A DNA stretch of 6,849 nucleotides, from assembly GCA_936943315.1 (NCBI GenBank), contig CAKZJM010000140.1, positions 1 through 6,849 of the forward strand, written 5' to 3'. The number at the start of each line of letters is the position of its first letter. The first letter of the stretch is position 1. Below are positions 1-4,870 of this stretch, one piece after another. Origin of the DNA: an uncultured Methylophilus sp. (GTDB lineage: Bacteria > Pseudomonadota > Gammaproteobacteria > Burkholderiales > Methylophilaceae). A program made the position numbers and the translations under genes. The notes beneath the pieces were generated by a model that worked only from the letters and a program-made list of their open reading frames with translations, was not told the origin of the DNA and made no database searches.

Positions 1-480
1 CAGGCGCGTGGCGCCCAAGGTACGCGCGGCACGGACTTCGCCGCCACGTATGCTTTGTATGCCCTCCTGAATGGTGATGGCCATGGGGAAGACAGCCGCG
101 ATAAAAATCACCATGACAATCGACCAATACCCCAATCCAAAAATAATCATGGTCAAGGGCGCCCAGGCGACGGGCGGAATAGCCATAAACAGGCTATTCA
201 GTGGCGAAATGAAATCGCGGAAGGCATTGGACAGTCCCGCCAGCGAACCCAGCAGAATTGCGATAATGGTGGCCAAAGCGAATCCACCTGCCTCTTCAAG
301 TAAGCTGGTCTGCAAATGCCGGAAAAAACTGCCGTCGCTTATCCAGCGTATCGCCTCTGCGGCGACGTCCCAGGGTTGCGGCAGGATATAAGCCGGAAAC
401 TGGCTCGCCACTGCGCTCCAGCAAAGCAACAAAAAGGGCAGGGAGAGCCATCCCCAATTAAATTTTGCAAAACGAGGCAT
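1..480 (-). CDS. ABC transporter permease, SsuC/TauC-like (partial, 3' end beyond left edge)
   Basis: Inner-membrane permease of an ABC importer of the nitrate/sulfonate/taurine type (BPD_transp_1 fold). The minus strand from the ATG at 480 reads open through base 1, giving 160 residues of a protein that is usually about 250-270. Hydrophobic segments lie near residues 9-27, 66-83, 97-116 and 118-136. The fragment ends inside the EAA-type loop that docks on the ATPase (GGEVRAARTLGATRL, residues 146-160), which is the diagnostic motif. The start lies only 5 nt after the stop of the substrate-binding gene with no strong Shine-Dalgarno sequence of its own, so translational coupling is likely. It is the third gene of the operon ATPase, binding protein, permease. 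The fold and role are secure; the transported compound is not known. Confidence 0.9.
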   Translation of the reverse strand, partial: MPRFAKFNWGWLSLPFLLLCWSAVASQFPAYILPQPWDVAAEAIRWISDGSFFRHLQTSLLEEAGGFALATIIAILLGSLAGLSNAFRDFISPLNSLFMAIPPVAWAPLTMIIFGLGYWSIVMVIFIAAVFPMAITIQEGIQSIRGGEVRAARTLGATRL

Positions 481-485
481 ACGGG

Positions 486-1496
486 TTATTTCAGTGACTG
501 TTCGGCTTTTTGCAGGAACGAGGTATCGACGACTTGTTCTACTTTCAAAGGCTTGTTAATAAAGCCAAGAGACAGTGAGTAGTCCATCAGGCGCTGGATA
601 AACTGTACATCGTTGGCATCCAGCTTGGCAGACCATCCCATACGCTTGCGGGCTTCTTGCACAATCTCTTCAGGCTTGATGGTTTTACCGTTGGCGGCCT
701 GTGTTGCCTCTAGCTTGAACTCCTGGGCGATGATCTGGTTTGATTCTTCCGGATGGGATTGCAGGAATGCAATTGCTTTCAAGTGCGCACGTAGCAGTTT
801 GGTGATGTCATCTGGCCTGGCTTTGAGGGTTTTAGGCAGGGCAATCACCACATACCAGGGATATTGCGGCAGGTCTTTGTTGACATCCAATATGACTTTG
901 CTCGAGCCCCGCAGCAAAGACTGGCTCACAAAAGGCTCCCAGGAGAAGGCCGCATCCACTTCATTGTGCTCCAGGGCGGCATTCATATTGCCCGGAGGCA
1001 TATTGATGATCGAAATATCCTGGTCGGGATCGAGCTTGGCTTTTTCTTTTAATACATAGCCTCTTAACAGCACGTCCATGCCACTGCCTTTTGCCACCCC
1101 AGCCAGTTTCTTGCCCCGCAAGTCACTCACGGTGGTGATGGGGCTCTTGGCGTTGGTAATGACTGCGGCCTGGCCAAAGTTTACCTGCGCCAGGATTTTG
1201 CTTTCAAGGCCACGTGAAAACCAGTGGTAAACCGGGGGTGAACCTACATAGGCGACATCCAGATCGCCTGCCGCTACCGCCTGTTGCAACAACGGGCCAT
1301 CGGTGAAAGATTTGATGTCCACATTCAGCCCTTCTGCGGCATAAAACCCTTTCTTTTCAGCAATGAGGGCCGGCGCGTTGGCCATGGCATACACCCAGCC
1401 GATGCGCAACGGTTTTTCTTCGGCCTGCGCGGCTGATGCCGATAGCAAGAGCACAGCAAAAGAGACGATGTAGCGAGTGATAGATTGTTTAACCAT
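486..1496 (-). CDS. ABC transporter periplasmic substrate-binding protein (NrtA/SsuA/TauA-like)
   Basis: Periplasmic solute receptor delivering its ligand to the adjacent permease. From the ATG at 1496 it is 336 residues. It has a classic signal peptide: basic start (MVKQSITR), hydrophobic core (residues 9-19) and an ASAAQA cleavage site after residue 25. The mature part opens with PLRIGWVYAMANAPALIAEKKGF..EGLNV and continues with DGPLLQQAVAAGDLDVAYVG. These are typical lobe-I elements of the NMT1/SsuA/TauA family. DLRGKKLAGVAKGSGMD and the VDAAFSWEPF segment are also family-like. A TTG at 1514 in the same frame would add six residues but lacks a ribosome-binding site, whereas the ATG has AGG about 9 nt upstream and places the signal peptide correctly. 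It lies 37 nt after the ATPase gene. Sulfonate, taurine, nitrate or another small anion or amine are all possible; I see no residue signature that decides. Confidence 0.88.
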   Translation of the reverse strand: MVKQSITRYIVSFAVLLLSASAAQAEEKPLRIGWVYAMANAPALIAEKKGFYAAEGLNVDIKSFTDGPLLQQAVAAGDLDVAYVGSPPVYHWFSRGLESKILAQVNFGQAAVITNAKSPITTVSDLRGKKLAGVAKGSGMDVLLRGYVLKEKAKLDPDQDISIINMPPGNMNAALEHNEVDAAFSWEPFVSQSLLRGSSKVILDVNKDLPQYPWYVVIALPKTLKARPDDITKLLRAHLKAIAFLQSHPEESNQIIAQEFKLEATQAANGKTIKPEEIVQEARKRMGWSAKLDANDVQFIQRLMDYSLSLGFINKPLKVEQVVDTSFLQKAEQSLK

Positions 1497-1533
1497 ATTT
1501 GTAAACCTGATCAATAAGAGTGATGGAAAACGG

Positions 1534-2352
1534 TTAGGGGGTCGTCATGACGTCTGAGATGGTGCCCATTAATGCGGCACGATACTCGGCAAAACTTGCC
1601 AGTTTTCGGGTATGAAGGTTAGCTCTGGGGCGTGGAAGGTCAATGCCGATTTCTTCATGGATGCCTTGCGGGGCAACGCCCAGAACGACTACGCGGTCAG
1701 CCAGAAAAATCGCTTCATCAATGTCGTGTGTAATAAAAAGGACGGTTTGCCCTAATTCAGACCATAGCCGCAATGTCTCTTCATTGAGATTGTTGCGCGT
1801 GATGGCGTCCAGGGCGGCAAAAGGCTCATCCATGAGCAGTAAAGCAGGCTCCAGTGCCAATGCCCGCGCCAGCGAAACCCGCTGCTGCATGCCCCCGGAA
1901 AGTTGATAAGGCAGCTTGTCTGCTGAGGACGCCAGCCCAACCAGCGACAGGTAATGCATGGCTTTGTCTTTTTGCGCTTTAACCCCGAGCTGGGCTTGCA
2001 TCCTGAGTCCAAAGCGCACATTGTCTAGCGCACTTAACCACGGAAATAACTGCGGTGATTGAAACACATAGCCTAGCTCAGGCATTTCGGGCCGCACCGG
2101 TGCACCGTTGATAAGTATGGTGCCAGACAACGGTGTTTGAAACCCGGACAGCAGGTTAAGCAAGGTGGTTTTACCGCAACCAGAGGGGCCTAGCAGGGAA
2201 ATAAACTCCCCAGGTTGTGCCTGTAACGAAAATGAATGAAAGACCTCGTGGCCGTTTGGATAGGCGAAATACATCTCCTCAACCGATAAAGAGGCTGCCT
2301 GCCTGTTGTGAGGCGTAGCAGATGACGGTGATAACCTGTTTGACGAAGACAT
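1534..2352 (-). CDS. ABC transporter ATP-binding protein, SsuB/TauB-like
   Basis: Cytoplasmic ATPase powering the importer encoded by the next two genes. All nucleotide-binding motifs are intact in the 272 residues: Walker A GPSGCGKTT (55-63), Q-loop Gln98 in VFQSPQLFPW, signature LSGGMQQ (151-157), Walker B LLLMDE with catalytic Glu176, D-loop ALD and switch His209 in ITHD. Length and the conserved FPWLSALDNV segment fit the nitrate/sulfonate/taurine class. The first 20 or so residues are Ser/Thr/Asn-rich and precede the first beta strand; no strong Shine-Dalgarno sequence precedes the ATG. It is the first gene of its operon, divergent from the GntR regulator, and the order ATPase, binding protein, permease differs from the E. 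coli tauABC order. It is probably repressed by that regulator (inference from layout). Confidence 0.92.
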   Translation of the reverse strand: MSSSNRLSPSSATPHNRQAASLSVEEMYFAYPNGHEVFHSFSLQAQPGEFISLLGPSGCGKTTLLNLLSGFQTPLSGTILINGAPVRPEMPELGYVFQSPQLFPWLSALDNVRFGLRMQAQLGVKAQKDKAMHYLSLVGLASSADKLPYQLSGGMQQRVSLARALALEPALLLMDEPFAALDAITRNNLNEETLRLWSELGQTVLFITHDIDEAIFLADRVVVLGVAPQGIHEEIGIDLPRPRANLHTRKLASFAEYRAALMGTISDVMTTP

Positions 2353-2381
2353 GACGTATTAACCATGTAAAATATGATCGA

Positions 2382-2410
2382 ATAATACAAGTTAATACAA
2401 GTTGGGACAA
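2382..2410 (-). promoter_or_regulatory. Probable sigma-70 promoter of the ABC transporter operon
   Basis: On the minus strand, TTGTCC (2405-2410) and TATTAT (2382-2387) are separated by exactly 17 bp. They match TTGACA at 4 of 6 and TATAAT at 5 of 6 positions. The -10 lies about 30 bp before the ATPase start codon, leaving a leader of about 20 nt. The spacer and the -10 overlap the 10-bp tandem repeat, so a bound repressor would occlude RNA polymerase. This comes from pattern matching only. Confidence 0.5.
2384..2403. repeat. Tandem 10-bp direct repeat (AATACAAGTT x2), candidate operator
   Basis: AATACAAGTT occurs twice back to back with no mismatch, at 2384-2393 and 2394-2403. The period is one helical turn, so two protein subunits would sit on the same DNA face. 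It lies between the -35 and -10 of the predicted transporter promoter. A related AATAAGTT occurs in inverted orientation at 2434-2441. An operator role for the neighbouring GntR protein is inference; GntR-family operators are more often palindromic. Confidence 0.4.
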
Positions 2411-2445
2411 AGAATAAAAAAATATATTCTTATAACTTATTTGTC
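2402..2445. promoter_or_regulatory. Divergent control region: GACAAA/TTTGTC inverted pair and weak promoter toward the regulator
   Basis: GACAAA (2406-2411) and TTTGTC (2440-2445) are inverted copies separated by 28 bp of very AT-rich sequence. TTTGTC continues into GTCTATAG (2443-2450), which differs at one position from GTMTAKAC, the HutC-subfamily operator consensus as I recall it. A weak plus-strand promoter could be TTGGGA (2402-2407) with TATTCT (2425-2430) and a 17-bp spacer. This would overlap the opposite promoter's -35, so the two directions could compete or be co-repressed. All of this is tentative. Confidence 0.3.
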
Positions 2446-2504
2446 TATAGTGATCATCAAGCCATCGGCGACAATGGCATCGTGATACTTCATTGGGATT
2501 TCAC

Positions 2505-3260
2505 TTGAAACAACCATCCGCAACCCTATTACGCGAGAACCCGACGGCACTCTATTTGCAGATTGCCTCAGTCTTACGCGAAGAAATCAGCCGTGGCTTA
2601 TATGAGCCTAGTGGAAAGTTGCCTTCTGAAGCCGAGCTGGTCAGCCGTTTCGCCGTGAGCCGCATCACGGTGCGACTCGCCTTGGACAAGCTGGTAGAAG
2701 AACGCATCGTCGAACGCAAGCAAGGCAAAGGGACGTATGTCTTTAATAAGCAGTTAAGGCATGGGCTGGACACATTACGTAGTTTTCATGAGTCACTGGT
2801 GATTCAGGGGCTACACCCTGAAATGCATCTGCTTTCGCATCAGCGGGTGAATATTCCTGACACGGTGAAAAATTCTTTTGATAGCGGCACGAGTGAAAGC
2901 CTGCTGATTGAGCGTTTACATGTGGTGGAGGGTCAACCGATTGCATGGGGCAAAAGCTATTTGCCAATCGCGCTCGAAGCATTGAGTGTAGACGACATTG
3001 AGCGCCAGCCTAGTTACAAGCTGATTGAAGCTGTGATCGGGTTACAAGTGGTAAGGGCTGACCTAGGCATTACAGCGCAGTTGGCGGATGAACTATTGGC
3101 TGAGCGACTGAAAGTGGGCGTGGGCATGCCCTTGCTGGTCATGAAAAGGCTTTCTTATCTGTCTAACGGCGCCTGCTGCGACCATTCGGTATTTTATATC
3201 CGGCCCGAGCGTTATGAGTTTGTGCTCAGCAGTTATTTCAAATTGCACGAAACCCGCTGA
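2505..3260 (+). CDS. GntR-family transcriptional regulator, HutC/UTRA subfamily
   Basis: DNA-binding regulator of 251 residues, most likely the ligand-responsive repressor of the divergent ABC operon and of itself. An N-terminal winged helix spans about residues 14-80: PTALYLQIASVLREEI, then GKLPSEAELVSRFAVSRITVRLAL and the wing GKGTYVF. The segment LPSE.EL....VSR.TVR.AL is the GntR signature. A C-terminal UTRA ligand-sensing domain follows from about residue 90 to 242 (ESLLIERLHVVEGQPIAWGKSY, YKLIEAVIGL, and a closing FYIRPERYEFVLSSYFK). No ATG exists in frame before residue 107, so translation must begin at a non-ATG codon. TTG at 2505 has GGGA about 6 nt upstream; TTG at 2493 is the alternative and adds four residues but has no visible ribosome-binding site. 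The effector is unknown; UTRA domains bind diverse small molecules. Confidence 0.88.
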   Translation: MKQPSATLLRENPTALYLQIASVLREEISRGLYEPSGKLPSEAELVSRFAVSRITVRLALDKLVEERIVERKQGKGTYVFNKQLRHGLDTLRSFHESLVIQGLHPEMHLLSHQRVNIPDTVKNSFDSGTSESLLIERLHVVEGQPIAWGKSYLPIALEALSVDDIERQPSYKLIEAVIGLQVVRADLGITAQLADELLAERLKVGVGMPLLVMKRLSYLSNGACCDHSVFYIRPERYEFVLSSYFKLHETR

Positions 3261-3548
3261 ATGCCTGACATTGTCATGTTGCCTGGACGTGATTGTGAGG
3301 TTTACTTAGGCACTGGAACCGGTTGCGGGAAGATGGGCGGGTATTCGTAAGGGGGGCAAGAAATGCGACTCCGCGCGACTGTGAGCCCGCAATGTCCTCT
3401 GGCTGTCAATAAAATAAGCTGCAACATCCTTGTTCCTGATAAAACAACGTTCTGAACAAGGGTCATTCACTGGCGCATCATCCCACACTTTCATCTGAGG
3501 TGAGGCGTGTAGAAAGCAATCGCTTCTCAATCGGTTGTTACTGTTAAG

Positions 3549-3591
3549 GCTAATGTACTCAGGACTCTATTAAGCCCCTGAGTACATTAGC
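3549..3591. repeat. Perfect 15-bp inverted repeat with 13-nt loop
   Basis: GCTAATGTACTCAGG (3549-3563) is followed after 13 nt by its exact reverse complement CCTGAGTACATTAGC (3577-3591). There is no T-tract immediately after either arm; the nearest is TTTTT at 3610-3614, 18 nt beyond the right arm. It therefore does not fit a canonical intrinsic terminator. It may be a bidirectional transcription barrier between convergent genes, a dispersed palindromic repeat, or a protein-binding site. The structure itself is certain; its role is not. Confidence 0.75.
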
Positions 3592-3642
3592 ATACCCAGC
3601 ATCGCTGACTTTTTCCTTACAAATCCATATTAAACGACACAT

Positions 3643-3674
3643 GCCGCCCAAATAAAGTCTCTGGTTTGGGCGGC
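3643..3674. repeat. Perfect 10-bp GC-rich inverted repeat, possible 3'-end hairpin
   Basis: GCCGCCCAAA (3643-3652) and TTTGGGCGGC (3665-3674) form a 10-bp stem with a 12-nt loop. On the minus strand it begins 13 nt after the stop codon of the secreted-protein gene, the usual place for a transcript-end hairpin. The sequence after it on the minus strand (ATGTGTCGTTTAATATGG) lacks a clear U-run. It is best seen as a non-canonical terminator or a 3'-end stabilising structure. Confidence 0.55.
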
Positions 3675-3686
3675 CGGACAGCGATA

Positions 3687-4139
3687 TTAATCTCGACCAT
3701 GACCGTGGCCTCGACCATTGCCTGGGCCGCCTCTACCAGGGCCGCCGTGCCCATGCTCATCATCATGGTCCCAGTGGTCATGGCCACCACGTGGGCCTGG
3801 CCTGCCCGCATAAGCGTTATAGCGAGGCGCATAGACATTCTGGTACCAGTTATCTTGCACAAAATATACTTGTCGGCCGCATGCGCCATAGCCGCCACAA
3901 TAGCGACCCCATTGTTTCATGTGTCCAGGCGGCACGCGCAAATACAAGGGAGGCTGAACCACGGCGACTGGTGGCGGCTGAATAATGACTGGCTGGGGAT
4001 AAACGACCTGAGGAGCAGGGTAGGCATCTCCCAGAACGATCTGTCCATAAAAGCCAGGCTGGCCAACCGTCACTGCGACGCCTGCACTGGCAGTCACTGA
4101 GCCTGCTAGTAATAATGCACCCACCAATAATTTATTCAT
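3687..4139 (-). CDS. Secreted Gly/His-rich conserved hypothetical protein
   Basis: A 150-residue exported protein of unknown function. Residues 1-19 form a signal peptide (MNKLL start, hydrophobic core, cleavage after TASA). The mature part has a Val/Pro-rich segment (residues 41-64, PQVVYPQPVIIQPPPV) and then a compact conserved-looking core: LYLRVPPGHMKQWGRYC..Y.ACGRQVYFVQDNWYQNVYAP (residues 65-105) with two cysteines (81 and 87) that could form a disulfide. From memory, this core recurs in small periplasmic proteins of Betaproteobacteria with no assigned role. The tail (111-150) is nearly all Gly, His, Asp, Arg and Pro (HDHWDHDDEHGHGG, GRGHGHGRD), which could bind metal or be disordered. 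AAGGACG precedes the ATG by about 10 nt. It is transcribed alone, convergent with the regulator gene. Confidence 0.82.
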   Translation of the reverse strand: MNKLLVGALLLAGSVTASAGVAVTVGQPGFYGQIVLGDAYPAPQVVYPQPVIIQPPPVAVVQPPLYLRVPPGHMKQWGRYCGGYGACGRQVYFVQDNWYQNVYAPRYNAYAGRPGPRGGHDHWDHDDEHGHGGPGRGGPGNGRGHGHGRD

Positions 4140-4175
4140 GATTTGTTCGTCCTTTTTAAATGAACACGCTTTAAA

Positions 4176-4198
4176 AACGCATAAAGGTTTTACGCGTT
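4176..4198. promoter_or_regulatory. Near-perfect inverted repeat upstream of the secreted-protein gene
   Basis: AACGCATAAA (4176-4185), GGT, TTTACGCGTT (4189-4198): a 10-bp dyad with one mismatch, centred about 48 bp before the start codon of the minus-strand secreted-protein gene. Its position suits an operator or a leader hairpin. No regulator can be named. Confidence 0.35.
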
Positions 4199-4510
4199 GA
4201 CATTCTAAAAAGTGGGCTGGCTGGATGACAGTCTCATCATTCTGATAGCCATGTCGGAATTGGCTGACATGGCGACGGGAGGATTTCTGGTTGTTTTTGG
4301 GGTGGCATTCAGATACCGAGATGACTGGATTTTTTGTGTCAAGAATTTCAGGGAATGTGTGTCCAGTTTAAGCCCCGGCGTGCACGCTCAGCAGATGAAA
4401 AGATTCGAATGAAATTCTGACAGGTCAATCAGTCATCAACGGATAATTTCGGCGCTTACCCCGTTTTAACATGGCTTCACACATTGCGTAACTTCACTCT
4501 AATTTCCTGG

Positions 4511-4533
4511 TTATACGGTGCAATGTGACGTCA
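4511..4533 (+). promoter_or_regulatory. Weak -10 candidate and TGACGTCA palindrome upstream of the micro-protein gene
   Basis: TTATAC (4511-4516) preceded by TGG (4508-4510) resembles an extended or stationary-phase (sigma-S type) -10, with no good -35. About 10 bp downstream is the perfect 8-bp palindrome TGACGTCA (4526-4533). A sigma-S promoter would suit a stress protein, but the match is weak. Another weak pair, CTGACA (4417-4422) and GATAAT (4442-4447), has a 19-bp spacer. Confidence 0.22.
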
Positions 4534-4556
4534 TCCAGGGCCAAAAGGAGATAGTC

Positions 4557-4718
4557 ATGGCTTCAACAAAAAGCAATCCACGCGGAGGCTCTAGTGAACA
4601 ACACGCTAAAGCGGGTAGCCAAAGTCATAAAAACCAAAGCAGTCAGCAGGGATCCTCTACCCGCGGTGGATCAAGCCAGGAAAAGAGCAAGGCTGGTAGC
4701 CAAAGTCATAAAAATTAA
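4557..4718 (+). CDS. Small hydrophilic two-repeat protein, KGG-type stress protein family (probable)
   Basis: A 53-residue protein made almost entirely of two units of about 27 residues. Each ends in RGGSS....(A/S)KAGSQSHKN: RGGSSEQHAKAGSQSHKN (residues 9-26) and RGGSSQEKSKAGSQSHKN (residues 36-53), joined by QSSQQGSST. It is rich in Ser, Gly, Gln, Lys and His, has no Cys, Trp or aromatic residue, and has no signal peptide or membrane segment, so it should be cytoplasmic and largely disordered. The Gly-Gly....K.G pattern recalls the KGG repeat of general-stress proteins such as GsiB and YciG, but the match is loose. A strong AAGGAG precedes the ATG by 7 nt and a clear terminator follows, so it is a genuine single-gene unit. 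A role in desiccation or osmotic protection is inference, supported by the trehalose gene next door. Confidence 0.78.
   Translation: MASTKSNPRGGSSEQHAKAGSQSHKNQSSQQGSSTRGGSSQEKSKAGSQSHKN
4614..4714 (+). repeat. Exact 20-bp direct repeat inside the micro-protein gene
   Basis: GGTAGCCAAAGTCATAAAAA occurs at 4614-4633 and again, identical, at 4695-4714, an 81-bp period matching 27 codons. Nucleotide identity, including third positions, points to a recent internal duplication or ongoing homogenisation. Confidence 0.85.
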
Positions 4719-4731
4719 TGACTGACCGATG

Positions 4732-4764
4732 CCCGGCGAAGTGAGTTTCGTCGGGTTATTTTTT
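4732..4764 (+). terminator. Rho-independent terminator after the micro-protein gene
   Basis: CCCGGCGAA (4732-4740) pairs with TTCGTCGGG (4747-4755) through a 9-bp stem with one G-T wobble and a 6-nt loop. It is followed at once by TTATTTTTT (4756-4764). It begins 13 nt after the micro-protein stop and separates that gene from treZ. Confidence 0.88.
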
Positions 4765-4810
4765 ACCTGCTTAACGGCAGCTTTTATTGAGCATTTGTTG
4801 GATTGATGAT

Positions 4811-4838
4811 TTGTGAGTATCTACCGGCTTTTTATCAA
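4811..4838 (+). promoter_or_regulatory. Candidate promoter of treZ
   Basis: TTGTGA (4811-4816) and TATCAA (4833-4838) with a 16-bp spacer match the sigma-70 hexamers at 4 of 6 positions each, about 32 bp before the chosen treZ start. Since a strong terminator lies upstream, treZ needs its own promoter within 4765-4870, but this exact assignment is weak. Confidence 0.28.
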
Positions 4839-4870
4839 AGCATTTGGCATCGCAAATGTGGGTGAGCGCC

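Larger units (their letters stand above)
3261..3686. other. Convergent intergenic region without a convincing gene
   Basis: This gap lies between the 3' ends of the regulator and of the secreted-protein gene. A minus-strand reading frame at 3306-3530 (74 residues from a TTG, 62 from an ATG at 3494) has no ribosome-binding site, no recognised domain and an unremarkable composition, so I do not call it a gene. A short palindrome, TGACA-T-TGTCA, lies just after the regulator stop. The clear structures are the two hairpins listed separately (3549-3591 and 3643-3674). A small RNA or a decayed gene cannot be excluded. Confidence 0.5.
4140..4556. other. Intergenic region upstream of both the secreted-protein gene and the micro-protein gene
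   Basis: About 417 bp between divergent genes. It holds the inverted repeat at 4176-4198, an 8-bp inverted repeat GCCATGTC/GACATGGC (4248-4255 and 4266-4273, 10-nt loop), and the 5' region of the micro-protein gene. A plus-strand frame at 4212-4412 (66 residues from GTG) lacks a ribosome-binding site and resembles no family I know, so it is not called. The region is long for a simple promoter pair and could hide a small RNA or a decayed gene. Confidence 0.45.

Noticed and set aside
55..582. Plus-strand open frames across 55-391 and 316-582
   Set aside because: They lie antisense to the permease and the end of the binding-protein gene, whose minus-strand translations show clear family motifs; the plus-strand products look random.
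613..1059. Plus-strand frame of 148 residues
   Set aside because: Antisense shadow of the substrate-binding protein; no ribosome-binding site or domain.
3549..3591. Reading the 15-bp inverted repeat as insertion-sequence ends or a CRISPR unit
   Set aside because: The arms are only 13 bp apart with no transposase between them and no repeated spacing; a target-site duplication is not visible.
3666..4100. Plus-strand frame of 144 residues with an Ala/Ile/Val-rich start
   Set aside because: Complement of the Gly/His-rich secreted gene. The minus strand has the signal peptide, the ribosome-binding site and the conserved-looking core.
4212..4412. Plus-strand 66-residue frame starting at GTG
   Set aside because: No Shine-Dalgarno sequence, no recognised domain, mixed composition; treated as intergenic.
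4614..4714. Reading the 20-bp direct repeat as a CRISPR or attachment site
   Set aside because: It lies in frame inside a coding gene at a 27-codon period and is explained by the protein repeat.
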